Below, piece by piece: positions 18,034 through 28,226 of a stretch of DNA of 64,000 nt. The translations under genes were made by a program, and so were the position numbers. Location: the NCBI GenBank assembly GCA_029565685.1, contig JAKQNR010000035.1:248001-312000 (forward strand), read 5' to 3'. Position 1 is the first letter of the stretch; every line of letters starts with the position of its first letter. Source of the stretch: a bacterium (GTDB taxonomy: Bacteria > Zhuqueibacterota > Zhuqueibacteria > Residuimicrobiales > Residuimicrobiaceae). The notes under the pieces were generated by a model, which was not told the origin of the DNA, searched no databases, and saw only the letters and a list, made by a program, of their open reading frames with translations.

Positions 18034-18060
18034 GTGTTACTATTTTAAAATTCGTAACAC
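18034..18060. promoter_or_regulatory. Predicted NikR operator
   Basis: A perfect inverted repeat, GTGTTAC (18034-18040) and GTAACAC (18054-18060), is separated by 13 A/T-rich bases and lies 15 bases upstream of the nikR start. As I recall it, GTGTTAC-N13/14-GTAACAC is the NikR box of non-enterobacterial groups, unlike the GTATGA form of E. coli. Overlap with the promoter would allow nickel-dependent repression of nikR and the genes behind it. Confidence 0.85.
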
Positions 18061-18185
18061 TAAAATATATAAAAAAAATGCCGTAAAAGCAATGGATTTT
18101 TTATTCTGCGGCGTCACATCCAGCTGCGGGCTTGGTCCGCGCGCGCCGCCAGTTTCGCCGTTGGATTCGAAGCACTGTATCCGTT

Positions 18186-19457
18186 TCAGTACAGCAGGTA
18201 TTTTTTCCGCATGCGCAGAAACTTGCGCATTTCGCCGCGGCCGGATTCAAGGATCTGCTCGCTGGAACGTCCCAGCCGCAGCCCCAGCAGCACCTCGTCG
18301 TCGCCGGCAAGCCGGTTCATGCCGCCCTCGGAAAACTGCAGCGAGTCCGGATGCAGCCTGCGCACCGCGCTGAGCACTTTTAAGCCGAACGCCACGGAAT
18401 AAAAAACGTGCGCTTGGCGCACCTGCAACTTAACGCCCTGGCAGCGGCGGTTCAAATATTTGGGATTCATAGCCATGCCGGGAATCGACACAGGGGTAAA
18501 GTCGGCGCGACAGACGCGGATGACAGTCGAATCCGCCTGCAGCGACTGCATCAGCGCCTCGCTGTCGAGCCAGGGAGCGCCGAACTGCTCAAAGGGCTCT
18601 GTCGTTCCCCGACCTTCGGAGAGGTTGGTCGCTTCCAGCAGACAGATGCCTGGGTACACCAAAGCGGCATGCATCGAAGGAATGTTCGGCGATGGGGCGA
18701 TCCACGGCAGGCCCGTTTCAGCGAAAAGCATGTCGCGCTGCCAGCCTTTCATCGGCACCACCGTGAGGTTGAGCCGCAATCCTCCGCTGAGCCACTTTTG
18801 TCCGTTGAACAGACGCGCCAGTTCGCCGATGGTCATTCCATGGCGAAGGGCGATCGGCTGAATGCCGACAAAAGAGGTGAAGGCTTTTTTCAACACCGGC
18901 CCTTCGACGAGGGCGCCGCCTATGGGATTGGGCCGATCCAGCACCATAAAATCGACGCGTGATTCCGCGGCCGCCTCCATGGCGAGGAACAGGGTACTGA
19001 TATAGGTATAAAACCGGGCGCCGATATCTTGGATGTCAAAGACCAGCACATCGAGGCCGCGCAGCATTTCCATGGTCGGCTTGTTGATGTCGCCGTATAG
19101 GCTGTAAATGGGCGCGCCGGTGGAAGAGTCGATCTGTGAGTGAATGGTTTCGCCGGCCTCGCGGCGGCCGGACAGCCCGTGCTCCGGAGTGAAAAACGAC
19201 GCCACCCGGACCAGCGGACAGGCGGCCAGCAGCTCGATGATGGACCTGCCGTTGCGATCCACGGCCGTATGGTTGATCACCAACCCGACACGTTTTCCAT
19301 GCAACGGCTTGAATTGCTGTTGCGCAAGCACATCAAGACCGGTCAGCACTTGCGCAGGGGATGTGCCGCTCCATAGAGCCGCCAACAACCAAAGCAACCA
19401 GGCGGTCGGCCGCGGCGAATATCGCCGCATACGAACGTCAAGCTTCAGGATGGACAT
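18186..19457 (-). CDS. namZ: Exo-beta-N-acetylmuramidase NamZ-like (DUF1343)
   Basis: A 423-residue secreted protein. The DUF1343 signature is clear: GLDVLAQQQFKPLHGKRVGL, NHTAVDRNGRSIIELL, FFTPEHGLSGRREAGE, VFDIQDIGARFYTYISTL and VLDRPNPIGGALVEGP. Characterised NamZ removes terminal MurNAc from peptidoglycan fragments. The ATG at 19457 has GGAGAG at good spacing and overlaps the end of the upstream mltD-like gene by 20 bases. It gives a long n-region before the hydrophobic signal (WLLWLLAALWSGTSPAQ); an ATG at 19430 would give a shorter signal peptide. The overlap with a lytic transglycosylase gene supports a joint role in cell-wall turnover. Confidence 0.88.
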   Translation of the reverse strand: MSILKLDVRMRRYSPRPTAWLLWLLAALWSGTSPAQVLTGLDVLAQQQFKPLHGKRVGLVINHTAVDRNGRSIIELLAACPLVRVASFFTPEHGLSGRREAGETIHSQIDSSTGAPIYSLYGDINKPTMEMLRGLDVLVFDIQDIGARFYTYISTLFLAMEAAAESRVDFMVLDRPNPIGGALVEGPVLKKAFTSFVGIQPIALRHGMTIGELARLFNGQKWLSGGLRLNLTVVPMKGWQRDMLFAETGLPWIAPSPNIPSMHAALVYPGICLLEATNLSEGRGTTEPFEQFGAPWLDSEALMQSLQADSTVIRVCRADFTPVSIPGMAMNPKYLNRRCQGVKLQVRQAHVFYSVAFGLKVLSAVRRLHPDSLQFSEGGMNRLAGDDEVLLGLRLGRSSEQILESGRGEMRKFLRMRKKYLLY

Positions 19458-21411
19458 CAGCGCTCTCCATGGTGGGCGCCACGATGGGCACCGTGATCTC
19501 CACGCCGGGGATTAAGCGCAAAAGGTCGACCTCCTTGTTATAGCGGGCCAGCAACCAGAAAGGCAGATCAAAGCGGCGATGGCAAAGCTCCCAAACCGAA
19601 TCTCCGCTTTTCACCTTATAGTTGCGTGTGCCCTGTACTTTGAAATGGCTGAAAAAGCCCTGCTGCAGCGAGCGATGGAACTCGAGCCGTCGGCGATGAA
19701 ACTCCCTCTGACTCACGCGGGAAAAATCCACGGTCAATTTGCGGCCGACCTGAACATGGGCGTTAGGTTGCATTCGGTTCAATTGACGCAGCTTTTGCGG
19801 AGTGATCCCCAGCCATTCGGCGAGATGACCGATGGTTTCTTCGGACTGAACGATGACGACGTCGTCCCGGGGTTCATCGAAATCGGCCAAAAAATGATCG
19901 GCCGAGTCAACAGCCGGCGAAGGACCATATGAAACGGCAGAAGCGGCGTGATGCCGGGCTCGAGCCAGCAGGTGCGCAGAACTGTCGACAGCCTGAGCCT
20001 GAGGCTGCAAGGCCGAAGAATCCTTGACAGACGCCACGGCCGGTGCAGTTGCGGTTCGTCCGGCCTTGGACGACGGCATCGTCAGTTTTTGTCCGACGCG
20101 CAGATAGCGCGGATCGCGAATGTCGTTCAGTTCCATGATCTCAGCCGCCGACACGCCGAAATTTTGAGCGATGGTGCTGAGGTTATCCCCTTTCTCGACC
20201 CAATAAAAACCATTATTCTGCAGCGGTTCCACCGCTGAGCCTGTTGAAGCCTCTGCGAGCCATTCACTTGTCGCGGTTGCGCTGTTCAGAGGCAATCGCA
20301 GTGCATAGCCTGCCGGAATCCGCCGCTGCGAGCGCAGGATGGGCGGCCGCAATGCGGGATTCAGCCGGGCGATCTCGGTTCTATCGATTCGAAGCTGGCT
20401 GGCCAGCGCATCCAGCGTCATTTGTCTGGGTGTATGAAAGATCTTGAAGCTGTCCGGCTGATCGAAGGCGATGTCGCCAAAATAGCGCTGATAATTTTTA
20501 GCCACCTGCACCGCAGCGACAAATTCAGCATAAAAATTTTTCGAAGCGAATCCAAAGGCCCGCCCGTCATAGCGTTTGATGATCTCTTCGAGATTATCGG
20601 TGCCGAGCAGCGTTTTCGCTTTGTTCATGCCGCCGGCGCCGTGGTTGTAGGCGGTCAATGCCAAAGGCCAGGTGCCGAGGAACTCATAGTTGTGGCGCAG
20701 CAGGCGGGCGGCGGCCTCTGTGGACAACCAGGGATCATACCGTTCATCGATGCCATAGTTGATCCGCAGGTAAAGCCGACCGGTGGAACTGGTGAATTGC
20801 CACATCCCCGCGGCGCCGACTTTGGAATACGCACGATGATTGTAGGCGCTCTCCACATGGGGCAGATAGGCCAGATCCTCAGGCAAGCCGTATTGACGGA
20901 ATATTTTTTTGATCTCAGCCAGATACCGTCCTGACCGTTGCAGGCCCGTTTGATAGAGACTGCGCAAGCCCGCCTGGGCGTGAATGTTGTCCTTGGCACG
21001 GGCGAACTTGTCCGCTTCTTCGACGTGCGCCCATAGATTGTAAACGAACAGCTCTTTCTCGCTCAAGCCTGCGGTGTCGATCGGTTCTTTCAGCGCCGCC
21101 AATTTCCCCAGGATCGTCCTGTACTCCTGACTGACCGATTCCAGATACCGTTTACGGCCGCGGCGCGTCATACGTTCAAAAAAGGATTCATGGACATTGA
21201 CGACATCATAGATCACTTCCATATGGTCGGCATCATGCAGCACCATCTCTTCTTTGGAGTACTGGGTATAGATCTTGACCCAAAACTCCACTCGTTTTTG
21301 CATCTCCGGTCCAACGGGAAAGATCTCGGCCGCCCGTGATCCCGCAACGAACACCAGCACACTGCCGACGACCAACCATCGGCCCAATGTTTTTACCATC
21401 ATATCCTTCAA
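19438..21411 (-). CDS. mltD: MltD-like lytic transglycosylase with three LysM domains
   Basis: A 657-residue protein with an N-terminal signal peptide (GRWLVVGSVLVFVAGSRA). A helical region precedes a family 1 lytic transglycosylase domain near residues 180-330, with the catalytic glutamate in LPHVESAYNHRAYSKVG and downstream GMWQFTSSTGRLY and ALTAYNHGAGGM. Three LysM peptidoglycan-binding repeats follow: YWVEKGDNLSTIAQNFGVSA near 405, VIVQSEETIGHLAEWLGITP near 520 and YKVKSGDSVWELCHRRFDLP near 600. The enzyme should cleave MurNAc-GlcNAc bonds to anhydro products in the periplasm. It is the first gene of a two-gene run with namZ. Confidence 0.92.
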   Translation of the reverse strand: MKDMMVKTLGRWLVVGSVLVFVAGSRAAEIFPVGPEMQKRVEFWVKIYTQYSKEEMVLHDADHMEVIYDVVNVHESFFERMTRRGRKRYLESVSQEYRTILGKLAALKEPIDTAGLSEKELFVYNLWAHVEEADKFARAKDNIHAQAGLRSLYQTGLQRSGRYLAEIKKIFRQYGLPEDLAYLPHVESAYNHRAYSKVGAAGMWQFTSSTGRLYLRINYGIDERYDPWLSTEAAARLLRHNYEFLGTWPLALTAYNHGAGGMNKAKTLLGTDNLEEIIKRYDGRAFGFASKNFYAEFVAAVQVAKNYQRYFGDIAFDQPDSFKIFHTPRQMTLDALASQLRIDRTEIARLNPALRPPILRSQRRIPAGYALRLPLNSATATSEWLAEASTGSAVEPLQNNGFYWVEKGDNLSTIAQNFGVSAAEIMELNDIRDPRYLRVGQKLTMPSSKAGRTATAPAVASVKDSSALQPQAQAVDSSAHLLARARHHAASAVSYGPSPAVDSADHFLADFDEPRDDVVIVQSEETIGHLAEWLGITPQKLRQLNRMQPNAHVQVGRKLTVDFSRVSQREFHRRRLEFHRSLQQGFFSHFKVQGTRNYKVKSGDSVWELCHRRFDLPFWLLARYNKEVDLLRLIPGVEITVPIVAPTMESADVHPEA

Positions 21412-21721
21412 TCCAACGCTAAGCGTTCATTTTTCATCGCCCTCTGTCCGCAACCAGGCGGTCAGCGCCGCAGGCGCCGGGTTCACCGCTTCCCGCAGCC
21501 ATCATTCTACCACGTGAAAACAGAGCTACAGCGGACAAAATTCATGATACAAAACTTTGTTAACATTAGCAAGTACAAAAATTTTACCCCCCATGAACGC
21601 GTTCGGCCATTTTACTGCACTTGCTGCAAAGATCGCATGCAGCTCCTGATGAGGCGCCTTGCCGCACCAATAAAAAAGGGCGGCCGAAAGGGTCGCCCTT
21701 AAACACGCTACAACAGGCTGT
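21412..21721. other. 310-bp region with the mltD promoter side and the hppA terminator
   Basis: No supported gene is present. The lower part holds the terminator of the pyrophosphatase gene (annotated separately) and the upper part should hold the promoter of the mltD-like gene. The A/T-rich stretch near 21540-21590 is the most promoter-like, but no confident -35/-10 pair can be assigned. Confidence 0.4.
21672..21700 (-). terminator. Rho-independent terminator of the pyrophosphatase gene
   Basis: Read on the minus strand, AAGGGCGACC and GGCCGCCCTT form a stem with one mismatch around a 6-base loop, followed by TTTTTATT. It begins 22 bases after the pyrophosphatase stop codon. Confidence 0.75.
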
Positions 21722-23905
21722 TTATTTGAGAATCGAAAAAGCTACGGTCAGGCCGGCCATGACGATGGAAACCATGCTCATCAGTTTAATGAGAATGTTC
21801 AGGCTCGGACCGGAGGTGTCCTTGAACGGATCGCCGACGGTGTCGCCGATGACCGTGGCTTTATGAGCGTCGGATCCTTTGCCGCCCATGTTGCCTTCCT
21901 CTATATACTTTTTCGCGTTATCCCAGGCGCCGCCTGCATTGGCCATAAACACCGCAAGGACAAAACCGGTGGAAGTGCCGCCGATTAAAAGACCCATGAC
22001 GCCGCCCACGCCCAATACCAGGCCGGTGACGATCGGTACAATAATGGCCAGCAGCGACGGCAACAACATTTCATGCTGAGCGCCTTTGGTGGAGATGGAG
22101 ACGCAACGGGCGTAATCAGGCTCCGCCTGGCCCGCGAGAATGCCGGGGATCTCTTTGAACTGGCGGCGCACTTCATCGACCATGCGACCGGCCGCGCGGC
22201 CGACCGCGGTCATGGTCAAGCCGCAGAACATGAAGGCCATCATGGCGCCGATAAAGATGCCCACCAGCACGATCGGATTCATCAGGTTGACGTTAAAATA
22301 GGACATGAAATCCATAAAGCCCGCTTTGGCGGTCTCTACCTGAAATCCGTCGGCCATTTTCATGGTGGTTTGGCCGATGCGCACCATGCCGATCTTCAAC
22401 TCTTCCACATAGGAGGCCAGCAACGCCAGGGCGGTCAGCGCGGCAGAGCCGATGGCAAATCCTTTGCCTGTGGCCGCTGTGGTGTTGCCCAAAGAATCCA
22501 AGGCGTCGGTGCGCTTGCGCACCTCTTTTTCCAGCCCGGCCATTTCGGCGTTGCCGCCGGCATTGTCCGCGATGGGGCCGTAGGCGTCGGTTGCCAGAGT
22601 GATCCCCAAGGTTGACAGCATGCCGACCGCTGCCATGCCGATGCCGTACAGTCCAGCGCTCACGTTGCCCAGGTTGAAATCAGCGGCAAACAGATAAGCG
22701 AATACCGTGGCCAGAACCACGGACAGGACAGGCACGATGGTAGACATCATGCCCACGCCGAGCCCGGCGATGATAACCGTAGCCGGACCGGTTTTGGCTG
22801 CGTTTGCGATTCGTTGCGTTGGTTTAAAAGAAGCGGAGGTGAAATACTCGGTCGCTTTGCCGATGACGATGCCTGAGATCAGACCGATGACCATGGACCA
22901 CCAGACGCCGATCGGCAGACCGAGCAGCTTGACGATGCCGAATGAGAAGAGCATGATGAAAATCGAGCTGCTGTTGACGCCGCGGCTCAATGCGGAGAGC
23001 AGTTCCTTTTGAGTCGCGCCCTCCTTGGTGCGGACGAGAAAAATGCCCAGGATCGACAACAGGGTTCCGACCGCAGCCACCAACATCGGAGCGATGACCG
23101 CGTTGAACTGCAGGCTGGTGCCCAGATAGGCCGAAGCTCCCAGCGCAGCGGTGGCAAGGATCGAGCCGGCGTAGGACTCGTAAAGATCCGCGCCCATGCC
23201 CGCCACATCGCCGACGTTGTCGCCGACGTTGTCCGCGATGGTGGCCGGATTGCGCGGGTCGTCCTCCGGAATGTTGCTCTCCACTTTGCCCACCAGATCG
23301 GCGCCCACATCCGCCGCCTTGGTAAAGATGCCGCCGCCGACGCGGGCAAACAGCGCTTGCGTGGAGGCGCCCATGCCGAAGGTCAGCATGGTAGTGGTGA
23401 TGAGCACGAGGTTGTGGCTTTCTTCAATCGGATACACGGCCTTGAGGATGAGAAACCACAGGGAGATGTCCAGCAACGCCAGGCCAACGACCACCAAGCC
23501 CATCACCGCGCCGCTGCGGAACGCGATCACCAGCCCTTTGTTCAGCGATTCCCGCGCCGCCTGGGCGGTACGAGAGGACGCGTAGGTGGCGGTCTTCATG
23601 CCGAAAAAGCCGGCCAGGGCGGAAAAGATGCCGCCGGTCAAAAACGCGACCGGCACCCAGCCGTTCTGCACCTTGAGAACCACAGACATAAAAGTCAACA
23701 GAACGACGAGACAGACAAACACCATGCCTACCACCTTGTACTGCTGCTTCAGATACGCCATGGCGCCCTTGCGCACGTACAGGGCGATCTGCGCCATACG
23801 GTCGGTGCCTTCGTTCGCCCTTTTCATTTGCGCAAAAAACAGATAGGCAAAGAGCAGAGCAGCCGCCGAGCCGATGGGCGCAAGCCAGAAAAGAAGTTCA
23901 GCCAT
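21722..23905 (-). CDS. hppA: Membrane-bound ion-translocating pyrophosphatase, K+-dependent type
   Basis: A 727-residue protein with about 16 membrane helices that couples pyrophosphate hydrolysis to H+ or Na+ pumping. The substrate-binding loop is intact ([20 protein letters not shown] followed by [20 protein letters not shown] near residues 195-240), as are the C-terminal aspartates in [20 protein letters not shown] near 690. The segment [15 protein letters not shown] has alanine where potassium-independent enzymes have lysine (GNTTKA), so this is the K+-dependent subfamily. Choosing between sodium and proton as the pumped ion needs alignment of the helix-6 glutamate region. It has its own terminator and is transcribed divergently from the histidine kinase gene. 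Confidence 0.95.
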   Translation of the reverse strand: MAELLFWLAPIGSAAALLFAYLFFAQMKRANEGTDRMAQIALYVRKGAMAYLKQQYKVVGMVFVCLVVLLTFMSVVLKVQNGWVPVAFLTGGIFSALAGFFGMKTATYASSRTAQAARESLNKGLVIAFRSGAVMGLVVVGLALLDISLWFLILKAVYPIEESHNLVLITTTMLTFGMGASTQALFARVGGGIFTKAADVGADLVGKVESNIPEDDPRNPATIADNVGDNVGDVAGMGADLYESYAGSILATAALGASAYLGTSLQFNAVIAPMLVAAVGTLLSILGIFLVRTKEGATQKELLSALSRGVNSSSIFIMLFSFGIVKLLGLPIGVWWSMVIGLISGIVIGKATEYFTSASFKPTQRIANAAKTGPATVIIAGLGVGMMSTIVPVLSVVLATVFAYLFAADFNLGNVSAGLYGIGMAAVGMLSTLGITLATDAYGPIADNAGGNAEMAGLEKEVRKRTDALDSLGNTTAATGKGFAIGSAALTALALLASYVEELKIGMVRIGQTTMKMADGFQVETAKAGFMDFMSYFNVNLMNPIVLVGIFIGAMMAFMFCGLTMTAVGRAAGRMVDEVRRQFKEIPGILAGQAEPDYARCVSISTKGAQHEMLLPSLLAIIVPIVTGLVLGVGGVMGLLIGGTSTGFVLAVFMANAGGAWDNAKKYIEEGNMGGKGSDAHKATVIGDTVGDPFKDTSGPSLNILIKLMSMVSIVMAGLTVAFSILK

Positions 23906-24384
23906 AATGTTGCTCCATAATGATTATTGAGACAGGTTAATTAATGGTCCAAAGGAAACACCACCGCTGCCGTCCGCGCTCTTCGGCTGGGAGCCAGCCG
24001 GGACGCTCGTCTATCGCAAAGATGAAAGGGCAGCAGCGGAAAACACATTCCAGGCGTATGGGGTTGCGCTGTTCACCGATAAAGCCGGAGAACCGTGCGC
24101 CCGTAGCCTGAACAGATGGAAGAAAAAAAGTGGCGTTAAAATTAGCAGGTAATTTAGTCATAATTCCCGAGAATGTCAATAGAATTACGGCAACAGGGAT
24201 GGTTCCTTTTTCCAACAGCCGCAGGACGCCGGCTGAGCCCGAGGAGAGCGGATCCTGTGAACGGCGCAGCAGTTCACCTCTGTTGGCCCGGCGCCCGTTG
24301 TCGCCGCGACTCTCCCTTTGCTTTTTATGCGAGAATGTCGTATATTGTTCACAAGTGTCGTATCCTTATCAATTTATAAATTTT
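23906..24384. other. 479-bp divergent promoter region
   Basis: This separates the divergent pyrophosphatase and histidine kinase genes. No open frame here has convincing coding character. Just upstream of the kinase start, the octamer TGTCGTAT occurs twice (24336-24343 and 24356-24363), 20 bases apart, next to an A/T-rich stretch. That spacing of about two helical turns could mark a direct-repeat regulator site. No start-site evidence is available. Confidence 0.45.
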
Positions 24385-26210
24385 ATGCAAAGTCTGCGGC
24401 TGAAAATCGGTTTTGGGTTCTTTGTCCTGGTGGCGATCATCGTGCTCGTCAGCATCATCTCCGTGGTCTATTATCTGCAGTTGCGCAGCGAGGTGAACAA
24501 TATCATTCACGTGCACACGCCCGGGCTCAGCGCCACCCAACAGATGCTGCGCGCGGTGGACGAACAACAACGCTACATGTTGCTCATGCTCATCAGCGAT
24601 GTGGACGCCAACTATGAGGAGTTCAGCCGCTTTCGCACCAACTTTCTCAACGCCTATCAGAAAGCGTTGGATGCCAGTGCCACCCGCGAACAAAAGGCGA
24701 TTCTGGACAGCATCCTTTACAACTACCGCTGGTTCAACCGCGAATCAGAGGCGTTCGTCCGTTTGTGCCGCGAAGGCCGACCCAACGCCCGTCAGTATCA
24801 CAACGAAAACATCAGCACCTATGAACGCCATATCCGCCACCTGTTCCTCGGCCTTCTTGACACCTATCAAACCGCGATCGCGGAGAACAACGTGCGCACC
24901 AAAAAGCTGGTGGACCGCGGCACCCTCACGCTGATCTTTGCCGCAGCCCTGGCCATTGGATTCGCTGTTCGCTCCAACCGAGCGCTCTCGCGCAGCATTA
25001 TCCGGCCGGCGGAAAAGCTGACTGCCACAGTGCGCCAGATCAGCGCCGGCCATCTCTACCCCAAGATCGACATCACCACGGATGACGAGCTGGCGCTGCT
25101 CAGCCGCGAGTTTAACAAAATGACCGAGCGGCTTCGCGGCTACGAGGCGATGAACATCCATCAGCTGATCGCAGAAAAAAAGAAATCCGAAGCCATTGTC
25201 TCAAGCCTGGCAGAACCCATGATTGTCACCAGCGAGGATCACCGCATACTGCTGATGAACCAGGCGGCGGCCCAGTTGTTCAAAATCGGCGCTGACGACC
25301 AGCAGCCGCAACCCATCAGCAGCCTGATCCAGGACCCCAAGCTGCTGCATATCCTCAGGACCGGCCCTCGGGATCACAAGGACGAGCTTTTCACCGTGAC
25401 CCACGACCAGACCACCTTTTATTTTCGTCCGCGCCAGACTTTTATCACCGATGAGAACAAAAAACTGCAGGCGGTAGTCACCCTATTCGAAGACGTGACC
25501 CGGTTCAAGGATTTGGACCGCTATAAATCCGATTTTATCGCCACCATGTCTCACGAATTCCGCACCCCGCTGACCTCGATCACGATGTCCATCGACATTC
25601 TGGCCCAGGAGATACTGGGACCCTTGTCCGAGAAGCAGCATGAACTGCTGGTCAATGCCAAGAACGATTGTGAGCGGCTGACCAAACTGGTCCGGGAGCT
25701 CCTCGACTTCTCACGTTTGGAGGCGGCCAAGCATGAGACCAAGCGTGAGCTCGTCAGCCTGCCCTATCTGGTCGAGAACGCCCTCAAGCCGCTGCAGCTG
25801 CCTTTCAGGGAAAAACAGATCGATCTGGTGGTGCGCGTGGATCCGGCTCTGCCGACCATTTTGGGCGATCAGGAACAACTCACCTGGGTGCTCACTAATC
25901 TGATAAACAATGCGCTGCGTTACACCCCAAAGCACGGTCGCGTGACCATTGCGGCGGAACAGATCGACGAGGAGATCCACGTACGGGTCTCGGACACCGG
26001 CTGCGGCATCCCCCAGGAAGCTTTGACGACCATCTTTGAAAAATTCGTCCAGATTAAAAAAGCCACGGAGACGACGCCCGGCAGCGTAGGGCTGGGGCTG
26101 GCTATCGCCAAGCAGGTGGTGGAGGACCACGGGGGACGCATCTGGGTGGTCAGCGAAGTCGGCCACGGCAGCACCTTCACTTTCACATTGCCCATTACGA
26201 GAAAAACCTG

Positions 26211-26211
<1 letters not shown>
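24385..26211 (+). CDS. Membrane sensor histidine kinase (HAMP-PAS-HisKA-HATPase)
   Basis: A 608-residue kinase from the ATG at 24385, which immediately precedes the first membrane helix; longer in-frame starts would add about 85 residues of non-conserved sequence. Order: helix 1 at about 8-31, a helical periplasmic sensor domain at 32-178, helix 2 at about 179-195, HAMP to about 253, a PAS-like domain at 268-372, and a dimerisation domain with phosphoacceptor H390 in TMSHEFRTPLTSI. The ATPase domain has LINNALRYTP, DTGCGIP and GLGLAIAK boxes. The stop overlaps the start of the response regulator by one base (TGATG), so they form a cognate pair. The periplasmic signal is unknown. Confidence 0.93.
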
Positions 26212-27539
<1,328 letters not shown>

Positions 27540-27597
27540 GCCTGCGCAGCCCGTTGCAGAAAGGATCCAGTGAAAAGCATTCATTGCTTGCAATTTG

Positions 27598-27625
27598 CAA
27601 AACATATTAGTATTTTGTTTTTTTT
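27598..27625 (+). terminator. Possible weak terminator after the two-component pair
   Basis: A short imperfect A/T-rich hairpin (CAAAA-CA-TA against TATTTTG, loop TTAG) is followed directly by eight T residues, 59 bases after the regulator stop. The T tract is convincing, but the stem is weak and has a bulge. Confidence 0.35.
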
Positions 27626-27753
27626 AAGAATATAAAAATCTCATCGAGCGCGGCATTCATCGTCTTGCGTATTGCAATCCAACGGCCCCGATCCAGGAAA
27701 AAGATCGAACGACAACCCCATGAAATACCAATAGTTGCATTTTTGGCGCTCTC

Positions 27754-27769
27754 TGGCACGAGATTTGAT
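27754..27769 (+). promoter_or_regulatory. Candidate sigma-54 promoter
   Basis: The bases TGGCACG-AGAT-TTGAT match the sigma-54 consensus TGGCACG-N4-TTGC(A/T) at every -24 position and at TTG of the -12 element, but have A where the -12 C is expected. It sits 59 bases before the STAS start, at a suitable distance for a transcript start near 27780, and lies just after a gene for an activator with an intact GAFTGA loop. The -12 deviation is the main doubt. Confidence 0.5.
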
Positions 27770-27827
27770 CGAAAGATGGTGCAAACCATGCGGTCTCGGC
27801 TCCATGATCTCTATCGAGGAGAGTACC

Positions 27828-28226
27828 TTGGCTGTTCGTGCCACGACGATCAATAACCTGGACATCGCTATTCTGGAACTGCGCGGCTCGTTCACCGGCG
27901 GCGATGAAACCGATGAGTTAAAGTTCGCGGCATCGGACCTGTTTGAGCAGGGCAATCGTAAACTGGTCATCGATTTAGCCAATGCCACCTATTTCAACAG
28001 CCTGGGCATCGGCGCTCTGATCAACATCCATGCCCGTTACACGCGCGGCGGCGGCCTGATCAAACTCTGCAACATGGGCAAAGGCGTGGAGAACGTTTTT
28101 GTCATCACCAAGCTGCTGAGCATCTTCGATGTGGAGGAGACCCGCGAGGAGGCGATCCAAAATTTCAAGCGTCTGGAACCACCTAACCCACTTATTCAAT
28201 TCAACTCAAAGGAGACTGTATCATGA
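27828..28226 (+). CDS. STAS-domain (anti-anti-sigma-like) protein
   Basis: A 132-residue single STAS domain. I favour the TTG at 27828 because GAGGAGAG lies at good spacing and the protein then starts MAVRATTINNLDIAILELRG, the first strand of the fold; the ATG at 27804 adds eight residues. The conserved helix start reads ATYFNSLGIGALINIHARY, with the serine that RsbW-type kinases phosphorylate in related proteins (usual DSxG, here NSLG). The stop overlaps the exbB-like start (ATGA at 28223-28226), implying coupling to the energy-transducing complex. No kinase or sigma factor gene is adjacent. It could answer to the RsbW-like kinase at 38.3-38.7 kb. Confidence 0.8.
   Translation: MAVRATTINNLDIAILELRGSFTGGDETDELKFAASDLFEQGNRKLVIDLANATYFNSLGIGALINIHARYTRGGGLIKLCNMGKGVENVFVITKLLSIFDVEETREEAIQNFKRLEPPNPLIQFNSKETVS

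Noticed and set aside
23009..23920. A 303-codon open frame on the plus strand
   Set aside because: It is antisense to the highly conserved pyrophosphatase gene and rich in H, Q and R, as expected from the reverse complement of a GC-rich membrane protein gene.
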